Shown: positions 44,067 to 52,200 of the stretch, in pieces
Numbering within the stretch: position 1 is the first letter of the stretch
Layout: each line of letters starts with the position of its first letter
Notes under the pieces: generated by a model
What the model was told of the DNA's origin: nothing
Seen by the model: the letters and a program-made list of their open reading frames with translations, nothing else
Database searches by the model: none
Position numbers and translations under genes: made by a program
From: Bacteriovoracaceae bacterium
Lineage (GTDB): Bacteria; Bdellovibrionota; Bacteriovoracia; Bacteriovoracales; Bacteriovoracaceae
Assembly: GCA_947441615.1 (NCBI GenBank)
Contig: CANEUH010000006.1
Coordinates: forward strand, 62,001 to 126,000
Direction: 5' to 3'
DNA length: 64,000 bases

Positions 44067-44126
44067 TTTTATGGATATTTACGCTAAATGACAAGACGAC
44101 ATTATGACACCAGCTTTGGAGGACTT

Positions 44127-46004
44127 ATGAGTAACCGTAAAGGTTCGATTTCAGTAAAAACCAATGATATTTTTCCTATTATTAAAAAATGGCTTTACTC
44201 GGAGCATGATATTTTTATCCGAGAGCTGGTTTCCAATGCCTCTGATGCCATCACAAAAAGGCAAACAATTGCTCGATCCCAAGGACATGAAACACCTGAA
44301 GGTAAGGTTAAAATAGAAGTCAACAAGGCTGAACGAACCATCACGATCGAGGACAATGGTATTGGATTAACAGAATCTGAGGTTGAAAAATACATTGCCC
44401 AGCTCGCCTTTTCAGGAGCGGAGGAATTTGTTCAAAAGATGAAGGACATGGGGAACAACAACTCCAAAGATGAAATCATTGGGAAGTTCGGTCTAGGTTT
44501 TTATTCAGCATTTATGGTCGCAGAAAAAGTTGAAGTCGACTCTTTGTCGATGACACCAGGATCGACTCCAACAAAGTGGACCTGCATGGGGGACACTGAT
44601 TACACTTTCTCAGATTCGGCCAGGACTGAAATCGGAACAAAAATCACTCTCTTCATTTCAGGCGACGGAGAAGAATTTTTAGATAAGTGGAAATTCCAGG
44701 AAACACTTACTCATTATTGCGACTTCATGCCGTATCAAATCACGCTGAAAGACGTGAATGATAAAGAAGGTAAAGAAGAAACGATCAATGACACTCAACC
44801 ACTTTGGAGAAAGGACCCGACATCGCTTAACGATGAGGATTATAAATCTTTCTATAAAAAAATGTTTCCGATGGAATCTGAGCCATTATTTTGGCTACAC
44901 TTAAATGTTGATCACCCTTTTACTCTTCAAGGAATTTTATTTTTTCCCAAACTTAATCCTAATAAGCCGATCCAAGAGAACGGGATAAAACTTTATTCAA
45001 AACAAGTATTTGTTTCAGACAATGTAAAAAACGTTGTTCCAGATTTCTTGGGACTTCTTAAGGGGGCGATCGATTCAACTGATATTCCTCTTAACGTATC
45101 TCGCTCTGCCCTTCAAGGGGATCCGAATGTAAAAAAAATCTCAAACTATATTATTAAAAAGGTTTCTGAGTCATTGAAAAAGCTTTTTAACAATGAGCGA
45201 GAACGCTATGAGAAGGTTTGGGAGGACATCGGTCTTTTTGTTAAATATGGATGCATGCAGGACGAGAAATTCGATGAAGTCATGAGAAAGTTTGTTCTCT
45301 TTAAGAACAGTGAATCAAAACTTGTAACCCTAGAAGACTATCAAGCTTCGATTCCAGAGATCTATAAGGATAAATTAAAAGATAGCTATATTTACTTTGA
45401 AAAGAATTTAAGTGATGAATCCTTAAGAAAGCAGCTCCTAGCAGAGCACGTTCAAGTTCTAGAAACAGATCAGTATATTGATCCTCATTTTACGCAACAT
45501 TGTGAATACAAAAAGCTTGGGGACACGACATGTAAATTCAGTGCGATTGATTCAATCATCGAAACCATTCTAGAAAGCAGCGAAACAACTCCTGATGACA
45601 TCAAAATTAAAGATTTTTTCAAGCACGTCCTCATAGGTGACAATAAGGAGCTCGAAACGAAGCTTGATGTCGAAGTAAAGGGTTTTAAAAACGCATCTTC
45701 TAGTGCCTATTTTAAAGTTGACGAAAGCATGAAGCGATTTCAGCAAATGACAAAGGCGATGGGCCAATCTAGCTTTGCTATGCCTTTAAAGAAGACTCTC
45801 ATTGTTAACCCAAGAAATCCTCTTATACAAAATGCTTTAAAGATCTGGGAAAAAGGTGAGAAGAAAGATTTAGCAGAAAAGATTTGTCACCACGTTCAAG
45901 ACCTTGCTTCAATTTCATCAGAAGGCTTAACATCTGAAGAAAAAGAAAAATTTGTCACAAGATCTCAATCTCTAGTTCAAGAACTTTCACAATTTATCGT
46001 TTAA
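44127..46004 (+). CDS. htpG: Chaperone HtpG (Hsp90)
   Basis: 625 residues from ATG 44127, chosen because GGAGG lies four bases upstream and the length then equals typical HtpG; the frame also opens at 44088. GHKL ATPase motifs ELVSNASDAI (near 30), DNGIGL (near 82) and GKFGLGFYSAFM (near 118), then the middle domain with NVSRSALQGD near 335 and the dimerisation domain. ATP-dependent cytosolic chaperone. A heat-shock-type promoter lies upstream. Confidence 0.96.
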   Translation: MSNRKGSISVKTNDIFPIIKKWLYSEHDIFIRELVSNASDAITKRQTIARSQGHETPEGKVKIEVNKAERTITIEDNGIGLTESEVEKYIAQLAFSGAEEFVQKMKDMGNNNSKDEIIGKFGLGFYSAFMVAEKVEVDSLSMTPGSTPTKWTCMGDTDYTFSDSARTEIGTKITLFISGDGEEFLDKWKFQETLTHYCDFMPYQITLKDVNDKEGKEETINDTQPLWRKDPTSLNDEDYKSFYKKMFPMESEPLFWLHLNVDHPFTLQGILFFPKLNPNKPIQENGIKLYSKQVFVSDNVKNVVPDFLGLLKGAIDSTDIPLNVSRSALQGDPNVKKISNYIIKKVSESLKKLFNNERERYEKVWEDIGLFVKYGCMQDEKFDEVMRKFVLFKNSESKLVTLEDYQASIPEIYKDKLKDSYIYFEKNLSDESLRKQLLAEHVQVLETDQYIDPHFTQHCEYKKLGDTTCKFSAIDSIIETILESSETTPDDIKIKDFFKHVLIGDNKELETKLDVEVKGFKNASSSAYFKVDESMKRFQQMTKAMGQSSFAMPLKKTLIVNPRNPLIQNALKIWEKGEKKDLAEKICHHVQDLASISSEGLTSEEKEKFVTRSQSLVQELSQFIV

Positions 46005-46009
46005 ATAGA

Positions 46010-46040
46010 GAGGGCCCTCAATCAAGAGGGCCCTCCATTT
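46010..46040. terminator. Hairpin between htpG and the convergent DksA-type gene
   Basis: GAGGGCCCTC (46010-46019), itself palindromic, is repeated at 46026-46035 after AATCAA, giving a ten-base stem. The T run is short (ATTTATT), so strong pairing but imperfect tail. Serves both convergent genes. Confidence 0.65.
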
Positions 46041-46052
46041 ATTAATCCTGAA

Positions 46053-46529
46053 TTATCCTACAATATCTTGGTAATCCATATGTCTAACATGGAAGTTCGA
46101 AGTTCCAGTTTCGTCAGCTTTAAATCCTCTTTCAAGTTGCTCAATAGGTAGAACTTTACCATTCTTGATCGACTTTTTGTTTCTATGAAAAAGCTGATTC
46201 TCTTCTTTTTCTTCTGCTTCTTTACAATGGATACATAAATCAGCTGTTGGTCTTGCGATTAATCGATTTTGATTGATCTCAGCACCACACTCCTCACACT
46301 CACCAAAGGTACCATCTTCTATCTTTTGAAGAGATTTTTTAACTTTTTTTAGATAAATCGCGTTTCTTGCTTTCAATCGAAAATCCATTTGATTTTCTTT
46401 TTCAACTGAGACGATATCAACTTCATCGCCTTCAAGGCTTACAGGATAGAGTTTACCTTCAGACACTTCTTCTTCAGAGAGAATCTCTAAAAATAGGTTT
46501 TTGAAATTTTCTAAATTTGCCTTTTCCAT
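46053..46529 (-). CDS. DksA/TraR-family zinc-finger transcription regulator
   Basis: 158 residues from ATG 46529, preceded by AAGGAG at six bases; an upstream in-frame ATG (46544) is rejected because it would place this ribosome site inside the gene. Helical N-terminal part, then the C4 zinc finger GECEECGAEINQNRLIARPTA...CIHC typical of the DksA/TraR family. Such proteins enter the RNA polymerase secondary channel and reset promoters, often with ppGpp. The gene has an unusual leader with a sigma-54 promoter and three GGA-loop hairpins. Confidence 0.88.
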   Translation of the reverse strand: MEKANLENFKNLFLEILSEEEVSEGKLYPVSLEGDEVDIVSVEKENQMDFRLKARNAIYLKKVKKSLQKIEDGTFGECEECGAEINQNRLIARPTADLCIHCKEAEEKEENQLFHRNKKSIKNGKVLPIEQLERGFKADETGTSNFHVRHMDYQDIVG

Positions 46530-46675
46530 GAAACTCTCCTTCATTGTGTTATCTTCCTTGAGTCATTATTTCGGTTTCAAATCCTTTGAAACTGAATGCT
46601 AGTCCTTAGCATGGAGACCAGAGGGAGAATTCCTTTTCAAGATCACTCATCCTTGAGTGGCCCCCTTTCTCTTGG
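46530..46675 (-). promoter_or_regulatory. Long leader with tandem CsrA/RsmA-type GGA hairpins
   Basis: Read leftward, the predicted RNA from about 46675 to the dksA-type start contains three perfect hairpins with GGA in the loop: CACTCA-AGGA-TGAGTG (46659-46644), ATGCTA-AGGAC-TAGCAT (46612-46596) and GTTTCAAA-GGA-TTTGAAAC (46592-46574). Two more GGA triplets lie between (46633-46631, 46557-46555) and the ribosome site AAGGAG is itself a GGA site. CsrA binds exactly such loops, as in CsrB, RsmY and RsmZ. No T-rich terminator separates the hairpins from the gene, so this is either a CsrA-controlled mRNA leader or a CsrA-sponging 5' region. Confidence 0.55.
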
Positions 46676-46686
46676 AATCCCTTTCA

Positions 46687-46701
46687 GCAGGAATCATGCC
46701 A
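46687..46701 (-). promoter_or_regulatory. Sigma-54 (-24/-12) promoter upstream of the hairpin leader
   Basis: Read leftward, TTTTGGCATGATTCCTGCTG: GG (46700-46699) and GC (46688-46687) are separated by exactly ten bases, with TTGGCA and CTGCT close to TTGGCAC-N5-TTGCT. Start expected near 46675, just before the first hairpin. Confidence 0.55.
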
Positions 46702-46889
46702 AAACAAAACCTCTGTAATTTCAGCAAGTTTAAAAACATTCATTCGATTTTTTTGGTCCTATTAAGATGGAAGTCATTCATTAAGAGGTCAAATTAGCTC
46801 CTCTGTCGGAGTCACTTCGTCCCTTAAGGGGTGCCACAACTACAGTCTCACGCGATGACCTTAATAGACCGTGTAAGATTTTCGGCCAG
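46702..46889. other. Intergenic region upstream of the sigma-54 promoter
   Basis: No reading frame with a ribosome site. Some short repeats are visible read leftward (TCTTAAT twice, and two copies of TTAAGG followed by a GTGA-containing stretch), which could be activator sites at the expected distance, but they are imperfect. Confidence 0.3.
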
Positions 46890-46918
46890 TAGACACAAAG
46901 AATTCAAATTCATGTAAT
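46890..46918 (+). promoter_or_regulatory. Promoter of the secreted cysteine-containing protein gene
   Basis: -35 TAGACA (46890-46895), 17-base spacer, -10 TGTAAT (46913-46918), ten of twelve consensus bases; AAAGGA precedes the ATG at 46947. Confidence 0.55.
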
Positions 46919-46946
46919 AAGACTCAACATTTTAAAAGGATGAAAT

Positions 46947-47567
46947 ATGAAAAAATTCAGCTGTACTGCGTTTCTCATACTCTTATTTGCATCAATCGCT
47001 AATGCTTCTGAAGTTCTTCTTAATAATGAAAAAATTGATATTCAAAACTCATCCGCAACGGTCATCAGAACCAATCAAACTCCAGAGACTGTTGAAATTT
47101 CCTTTTTAGTTCCAATGGAAAATTCAATTTGTGAAAGATATGAGACGAGAATGGTTCTAAGAACATCTGGCCTTGAGTGCGGTTACGATGTTTATACAAG
47201 AACGGTCAGTACGGGAAGGACTTGCATCAGAATGAATCCTCAAGGTCAGTGTCAAAGATGGGCCGATAACTATAGAACTGAAACAGTCCGCCGCCCAAGA
47301 ACTTGCATGGTTCCAGAAACATTCTGCGCTCAATATGGAACAGCAACGACATTTGAAAAAGATTCTATGAAAATTAAGTTTAAAAATTTACCGGCACTTG
47401 GTGATTCAGAATCAGAAAAGTTTACCATTGCCGCTAAACAAAAGTCTTATGGAAGTGGAAATGTTAATTATGATGTAAAAGCCTTAGAAACCATCAGAGA
47501 ATATAAAGTCACTCAAAAGAAATTCTTATTCTGGAAAAGAGACTTCTATATTGTTGAAGAAAAATAA
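46947..47567 (+). CDS. Secreted protein of unknown function with paired cysteines
   Basis: 206 residues. Signal peptide about 1-20 (AFLILLFASIANA). The mature part is beta-rich with six or so cysteines grouped between residues about 65 and 130 (ICERYET, LECGYDVY, TCIRMNPQGQCQRW, RTCMVPETFC), suggesting two or three disulfides. The C terminus is basic and aromatic (QKKFLFWKRDFYIVEEK). No family recognised. Monocistronic, with its own promoter and terminator, and divergent from the leader region of the DksA-type gene. Confidence 0.65.
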   Translation: MKKFSCTAFLILLFASIANASEVLLNNEKIDIQNSSATVIRTNQTPETVEISFLVPMENSICERYETRMVLRTSGLECGYDVYTRTVSTGRTCIRMNPQGQCQRWADNYRTETVRRPRTCMVPETFCAQYGTATTFEKDSMKIKFKNLPALGDSESEKFTIAAKQKSYGSGNVNYDVKALETIREYKVTQKKFLFWKRDFYIVEEK

Positions 47568-47577
47568 TTAAAATCAG

Positions 47578-47613
47578 AAGGGGCCAATTTTTGTTTGAGG
47601 CCCCTTATTTTAT
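47578..47613 (+). terminator. Rho-independent terminator
   Basis: AAGGGGCC (47578-47585) pairs with GGCCCCTT (47599-47606) around a 13-base loop, followed by ATTTTAT. It also lies at the end of the convergent FliG-like gene. Confidence 0.7.
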
Positions 47614-48041
47614 ACATATTTTTCTGATTTATCTTTGGATAAAATGATCTCCCCTTTATCCCTCAGCTTATGAACCACATCCATAATTTTTTTCTGAGCT
47701 TCCATCACTTCACTCAAGGGACGAGGCTTACCTTTTAAAATATCCTCAACATCATTTTTCATATTTGTAGAGAACATATTTAGAAGATGATTAACCGTTT
47801 CTTTATTCGCACCACGAAGGGCAAGACCCAAAACATTGAGATCAATATCCTGAAGAAGCCTTTTCATCATTGTCACTGTTAGAAACTGAAGGTCATCAAA
47901 TGTAACGAGATTTTGTTTTAACTTAATCGCCATCTCAGGATCTCTTCTCGCTATTTCTGCAATCAATGATTGCTGTGAGGCAAGATCAAGTCCCTGAAGC
48001 ATTTCAATTGCTTGCTTTAGACCATCAATTTTCTTATTCAT
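47610..48041 (-). CDS. Stand-alone FliG C-terminal-domain protein
   Basis: 143 residues. After a short helical N terminus it follows the FliG C domain closely: DPEMAIKLKQNLVTFDDLQFL, RLLQDIDLNVLGLALRGA, NHLLNMFSTNMKNDVEDIL, PRPLSEVMEAQKKIMDVVHKLRDKGEIIL. FliG is normally about 335 residues with N and middle domains that bind FliF and FliM; both are missing here. The segment after FxD-L that in FliG carries paired acidic torque residues (LDDR) is LTVT. Thus fold kept, torque surface changed. Overlaps hldD by four bases. Confidence 0.75.
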   Translation of the reverse strand: MNKKIDGLKQAIEMLQGLDLASQQSLIAEIARRDPEMAIKLKQNLVTFDDLQFLTVTMMKRLLQDIDLNVLGLALRGANKETVNHLLNMFSTNMKNDVEDILKGKPRPLSEVMEAQKKIMDVVHKLRDKGEIILSKDKSEKYV

Positions 48042-49030
48042 TGATGATCTAAGTATTGGTCTGATGCTGCGAGATGACCCCTAACGTAATCATGAACAGC
48101 ATCTTCAAGTTTCATAAATCTGAATTTTGGAAGAGCTTTTTTAAGCTTACCCATATTTGCCTGAGTAAAATACTGGTACTGGTTTCTAAGTTCACTTGGC
48201 ATATCAATGAATTTGATTTTAGGAGTTATATCCATAGAACTAAATGTGCTTTTTACAAGGTCATGAAAGCTTCTCGCCTCTCCTGTACCGAGATTATAGA
48301 TTCCTGAAATCGAAGGTTTCTTTTTGCCAGCTTCAATGAGTTCAATCATGGCACGGACAACATCTTTTACATAAACGAAGTCTCTCAACTGCTCGCCATC
48401 CTTAAAATCAGGTCGATGGGACTTAAAAAGTTTTACCTCTCCCACGTCTTTAATCTGATTGAAAGATTGAAAGACGACAGAACTCATCTTCCCTTTGTGA
48501 TATTCATTTGGACCAAAAACATTAAAAAACTTAACCCCAAACCAAACCTTTGGTTTTTTCTTTTGCTTTAGTATCCATTCATCACTTAATTGCTTTGAGT
48601 ATCCATATTTGTTTAAAGGTCTTAATTGAGAAATGCCTTTGTGATCGTCAGAGTAACCCTGTTCTCCGGCCCCATAAGTGGCCGCACTAGAGGCGTAAAC
48701 AATGGGTATATTTTTTGAAGTCGCCAGAGCTAAAAGTTTATTCGTGTACTCAGTGTTATTTTTATAAAGGAAATCCATATTAAGCTCAGTCGTATCTGAA
48801 CAGGCCCCCATATGATAAATGGCCTTGAGTCCCCCCTGTTTTTTCCAAACAGGATGATCAAATAAGTCCTCAACTTGAATAAATGAATCGTATTTGAGGC
48901 CACGAAGATTTTTCCATTTATCCCCGCTTTCAAAATGATCACAAACAAGGATCTCTTCCACCCCTCTAGAGTTGAGTTCTTTAACGATCACGCTACCTAT
49001 GAACCCGGCCGCACCAGTCACTAAAATCAT
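48038..49030 (-). CDS. hldD: ADP-L-glycero-D-manno-heptose 6-epimerase
   Basis: 330-residue extended short-chain dehydrogenase. Rossmann TGAAGFIGS at 5-13, catalytic YGYSK (YxxxK) near 140, and the HldD-type segment FFNVFGPNEYHKGKMSSVVFQ plus LFKSHRPDFKDGEQLRDFVYVKD. It makes the heptose precursor for LPS inner core, indicating a Gram-negative outer membrane with heptose. Its stop overlaps the FliG-like gene start. Confidence 0.93.
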   Translation of the reverse strand: MILVTGAAGFIGSVIVKELNSRGVEEILVCDHFESGDKWKNLRGLKYDSFIQVEDLFDHPVWKKQGGLKAIYHMGACSDTTELNMDFLYKNNTEYTNKLLALATSKNIPIVYASSAATYGAGEQGYSDDHKGISQLRPLNKYGYSKQLSDEWILKQKKKPKVWFGVKFFNVFGPNEYHKGKMSSVVFQSFNQIKDVGEVKLFKSHRPDFKDGEQLRDFVYVKDVVRAMIELIEAGKKKPSISGIYNLGTGEARSFHDLVKSTFSSMDITPKIKFIDMPSELRNQYQYFTQANMGKLKKALPKFRFMKLEDAVHDYVRGHLAASDQYLDHQ

Positions 49031-49135
49031 TGAAATTCCTCTCTAAGTTAATCCTCTCCATCATAATCTCAAACGAGGTTTTCGTCACCAACCCACATTT
49101 CTAAGTTTTTTAGGTAGCTACGTGTCAATTAGCCC

Positions 49136-49163
49136 TTGGAAAAGCCTCCTTTTTAGGTTAAAT
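49136..49163 (+). promoter_or_regulatory. Candidate promoter of speE-speB
   Basis: -35 TTGGAA (49136-49141), 16-base spacer, -10 TTAAAT (49158-49163). AAGGAG (49179-49184) precedes the ATG. Confidence 0.3.
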
Positions 49164-49188
49164 AAGTCCATCATTTGTAAGGAGTTTT

Positions 49189-50046
49189 ATGAACGTGCCA
49201 GGTTGGATGATAGAGGAATCTTTTCGTAATACTTTCGCCATGGGCTTTAAAATAAATGCTCACCTTCACTCGGAGCAATCAAAATATCAAAAAATTGATG
49301 TCTATGACACTGAATCAGTAGGACGTCTTCTTCTCCTTGACGGAAAAACCATGGTGTCTGATAAAGATGAGTTTGTTTATCATGAAGTCGTCTCACACAT
49401 TCCGTATATGGTTTCAAGAAACTGTAAAAATGTACTTATCATTGGTGGCGGAGATGGCGGAGTTGTTCGTGAATTCGTTAAACACCCAGACATAGAAAGA
49501 ATTGATCTCGTCGAAATCGATGAAAGAGTTATTGAAGTCTCTAAAATCTATTTCCCTGACTGCACAAGTGGATTAACCGATAAGAGGGTGCGCGTTCTAC
49601 CTCAGGATGGTTTTGCTTATATAAAAAAAGCAAAAAAAGAATATGATATCATCGTGGTTGACTCCACGGATCCAGTCGATTTTGCGTCAGGACTATTTAC
49701 CGATGAATTTTATCAAGACGTTTACAACGCTCTTACAGATGAAGGGATTATGATGAATCAAACAGAAAATCCTTTTCTGGATGAGTGGGGAGTTAAAAAT
49801 ATTTATAATAACATGAGGAAAATTTTCCCTGTGGTAAATTCCTTCAATGCTCCCATGCTTATTTATCCAGGGGTTTATTGGACTTTTGGTTTCTCGTCTA
49901 AAAAGTACCGTCCAACAGATCTAAACCCAACGAAGATTCAGCACATGAACTCACTTCAGAGAAATCTTAAGTGGTACAACATGGATTGGCACAAGGGAAC
50001 ATTCTCAATTTCAAATTTTCATAAAAATATGATCGGCCAGGAGTAA
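49189..50046 (+). CDS. speE: Spermidine synthase
   Basis: Transfers aminopropyl from decarboxylated SAM to putrescine. 285 residues. Family motifs: GKTMVSDKDEFVYHEVVSH (near 51-70), the SAM-binding IIGGGDGGVVRE near 85, DLVEID near 106, and VVDSTDPVD near 157 with the catalytic aspartates. Excellent ribosome site. Three bases upstream of speB, so the pair forms a putrescine-to-spermidine unit; SAM decarboxylase and arginine decarboxylase are not in the window. Confidence 0.95.
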   Translation: MNVPGWMIEESFRNTFAMGFKINAHLHSEQSKYQKIDVYDTESVGRLLLLDGKTMVSDKDEFVYHEVVSHIPYMVSRNCKNVLIIGGGDGGVVREFVKHPDIERIDLVEIDERVIEVSKIYFPDCTSGLTDKRVRVLPQDGFAYIKKAKKEYDIIVVDSTDPVDFASGLFTDEFYQDVYNALTDEGIMMNQTENPFLDEWGVKNIYNNMRKIFPVVNSFNAPMLIYPGVYWTFGFSSKKYRPTDLNPTKIQHMNSLQRNLKWYNMDWHKGTFSISNFHKNMIGQE

Positions 50047-50049
50047 AAA

Positions 50050-50946
50050 ATGAAAGAACCACGCCTTATTAAAGAAGTTGAGGGATTAGAACATGCTCGC
50101 GCTTTTATTGGCACTCAATACGCAGAAGCTATTTTTTCTCACTCTACACACATTATTGGGTTTTGCTTTGATGGAACAACCAGTTTCCGCCCAGGTGCTC
50201 GCTTTGCACCAGGTGCCATTCGTGAGGCTTCCTACGGGCTAGAAGATTTCTCACCCTACTTGGATAAAGATACCCAGGATTACAATATTATTACCATGGG
50301 AGATCTACCAGTTTATCCGTCAAAATGGCATATAACGAACGACTTCTTCATGGAAATGACGAAGGATCTTGATCTAAAAAAAGATGAAATTAAATTTGTT
50401 ACTCTGGGTGGCGAACATTCAATTTCATATGGGCCAATTGTTACTTATCTAAAAAACTATCCCGACATGGTCTTACTTCACCTTGACGCTCATACTGATC
50501 TTCGCGATGGTTATCTTGAAGAGAAGTACTCACATGCTTCTATTATTAGACGAGTTTTAGATCACTTCACTTCAAAGAATCGCCTCATTCAATATGGGAT
50601 ACGTTCAGGACCTAGAAGTGAATTTAACTGGATGAAGGAAAACAAAACACTCGCGACTTCTTTAAAAGAGTGTTGTGAGTGGCTAGAGGAAATTCCAAGT
50701 GATCGTCCCATTTATCTGACTCTCGACCTCGATTTCTTTGATCCTGGTTTTTTCCCCGGGACAGGAACTCCTGAGGCCGGAGGCGAAGACTTTCATGGAT
50801 TCATGAAGATTCTAAAAATACTAAATCGCAAAAACTTAGTTGGTGCCGATATTGTTGAACTGGCACCGATGCTGGATTCAACAAATAATTCGTCTTGTTT
50901 TGCTTCAAAAGTCACAAGAGAAGTTATTCTTGCTATGAACAACTAA
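50050..50946 (+). CDS. speB: Agmatinase
   Basis: 298-residue ureohydrolase, second of three in the window. Metal motifs GGEHSIS (near 119), HLDAHTDLRDGY (near 145) and LTLDLDFFDPGFFPGTGTPE (near 222) are complete and match agmatinases. Substrate-side FDGTTSFRPGARFAPGAIRE is also typical. It hydrolyses agmatine to putrescine and urea. The position directly after speE makes the assignment stronger than for the other two paralogs. Confidence 0.93.
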   Translation: MKEPRLIKEVEGLEHARAFIGTQYAEAIFSHSTHIIGFCFDGTTSFRPGARFAPGAIREASYGLEDFSPYLDKDTQDYNIITMGDLPVYPSKWHITNDFFMEMTKDLDLKKDEIKFVTLGGEHSISYGPIVTYLKNYPDMVLLHLDAHTDLRDGYLEEKYSHASIIRRVLDHFTSKNRLIQYGIRSGPRSEFNWMKENKTLATSLKECCEWLEEIPSDRPIYLTLDLDFFDPGFFPGTGTPEAGGEDFHGFMKILKILNRKNLVGADIVELAPMLDSTNNSSCFASKVTREVILAMNN

Positions 50947-50957
50947 TGACTTAGGAT

Positions 50958-50980
50958 GGGGGCACGACCTGCCCCCTCTC
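50958..50980 (+). terminator. Hairpin after speB
   Basis: GGGGGCA (50958-50964) pairs with TGCCCCC (50970-50976) around CGACC. No clean T run follows (TCTCCC), so termination strength is uncertain. Confidence 0.5.
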
Positions 50981-50995
50981 CCATATGAAAATTTT

Positions 50996-51024
50996 TTCAT
51001 ACTCTCCCGAATCCAATATATAAT
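50996..51024 (+). promoter_or_regulatory. Sigma-70-type promoter
   Basis: -35 TTCATA (50996-51001), 17-base spacer, perfect -10 TATAAT (51019-51024). Start near 51031, with AAGGA before the ATG at 51045. Confidence 0.6.
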
Positions 51025-51044
51025 GAGTTCTAATCAAGGAACTT

Positions 51045-51395
51045 ATGCGCAAACTCAGTCGGATGGAAGCGAATAAAGAAGTAAGACGAGTCTTAAACCG
51101 ACACAGTGTAGACTTGGGTTATACTCAATACAGTGTGGCCGGTATGGATGTGAGACTTACTGGCTGGCTTTGTAAAGTAGATACGACCGACTTTAATGCT
51201 TCTCAGATAGAAATCATGAACCAAGAATTTCAAAGAAGGCTCCCCGGTTACAGTGTCACGGGTGATTTTGAAAACTGGAACTTCAATACTGATCACATTG
51301 TTTACCTTGGTGACCGAACAACAGGAAATGACGAAAACGAAAAACATTTCACTGAGGAAGAACCTACTGATTTTGATCCTGAAGGGCAACAGTAG
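51045..51395 (+). CDS. Small conserved-looking protein, possibly BON-like
   Basis: 116 residues, cytoplasmic (no signal). The pattern NRHSVDLGYTQYSVAGMDVRLTGWL followed by ASQIEIMNQEFQRRLPGYSVTGDFENWNFNTDHIVYLG is a beta-alpha-beta arrangement reminiscent of BON domains (a Gly after a VxLxG strand), then an acidic tail (NDENEKHFTEEEPTDFDPEG). No function assigned. It has a very good promoter and ends inside the convergent tatC gene (32-base overlap). Confidence 0.6.
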   Translation: MRKLSRMEANKEVRRVLNRHSVDLGYTQYSVAGMDVRLTGWLCKVDTTDFNASQIEIMNQEFQRRLPGYSVTGDFENWNFNTDHIVYLGDRTTGNDENEKHFTEEEPTDFDPEGQQ

Positions 51396-52134
51396 TTTCA
51401 CCCATGTATTTTCGCTTTAAATAAGGGTGAACGATTAAGGCCACAGCAATAATCCCAATTTCATAAAGTAACATCATTGGAATCCAAACACACATCATAG
51501 ATAGTATATCTGGAGTTGGTGTAATGACTGCTGCTAGAACGGCAAAGGCAACAGCTAAATAACGACGCATGTTTCTTAGGGAGTACTTCGTTACAAGCCC
51601 CATAAAACCAAGAATAACGATGATATTCGGAAGCTGAAAGAGAAGACCCAGGAAGACTAAAACTTTCGAAGACAATAGAAGATAGTCCTGAAGGTTAAGC
51701 ATGGCCTCCACGTTAGCGACACCTGAATTAATTAATGTTTTAAAAGTGAAGGGAAAAATAACAAAATAACCAAAACAAACTCCAGTGATGAAAAGCATAA
51801 AACCAACAAAGATGAAGGGTCTAACTGCCTTAATTTCACCCTCATAAAGCCCAGGCTTAATAAACAACCAAACCTCTCTAAACCAAAGTGGACTTGCAAG
51901 GAAAACACAGGACCAAAAAGCTATTTGTAATTCAGCAAGAACCTTATCAAGGAGACCTGTAAAGATAACCTTACCATTTGTCCCCATGGCCTCTCTTAAC
52001 GGGGCGAGAAGAATTTCCTGGATGTAAGTAGAAAAATAGTAGCAAACGGCAAAAGAAACAACCAAGATGATTAAAATTCTTATTAATCTAGCTCGGAGCT
52101 CCTCAAGATGATCCATAAAACTCATTTCTTTCAT
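51364..52134 (-). CDS. tatC: Sec-independent protein translocase TatC
   Basis: 256 residues, six membrane helices. Diagnostic N terminus MSFMDHLEELRARLIRIL with the signal-binding HLEELR, and FVIFPFTFKTL plus the late YLAVAFAVLAAVITPTPDILSMM. Core of the twin-arginine pathway. tatA/B are not adjacent. Its C terminus (KYMGETTVALQDQNQ) is encoded across the end of the convergent small gene. Confidence 0.95.
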   Translation of the reverse strand: MKEMSFMDHLEELRARLIRILIILVVSFAVCYYFSTYIQEILLAPLREAMGTNGKVIFTGLLDKVLAELQIAFWSCVFLASPLWFREVWLFIKPGLYEGEIKAVRPFIFVGFMLFITGVCFGYFVIFPFTFKTLINSGVANVEAMLNLQDYLLLSSKVLVFLGLLFQLPNIIVILGFMGLVTKYSLRNMRRYLAVAFAVLAAVITPTPDILSMMCVWIPMMLLYEIGIIAVALIVHPYLKRKYMGETTVALQDQNQ

Positions 52135-52200
52135 ACTTACATCATAGCTTCTGGAGTATTTTCTGTCTTATCTTTTCTAATTTTGAGGTACAATTAACCT

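Noticed and set aside
46574-46659. The three hairpins as rho-independent terminators
   Set aside because: None is followed by a T run in either direction, and all three share GGA in the leftward loop, which terminators do not need.
46825-46845. Possible second sigma-54 site (leftward TTGTGGCACCCC)
   Set aside because: TGGCAC is present but there is no GC ten bases after GG, so the -12 element is missing.
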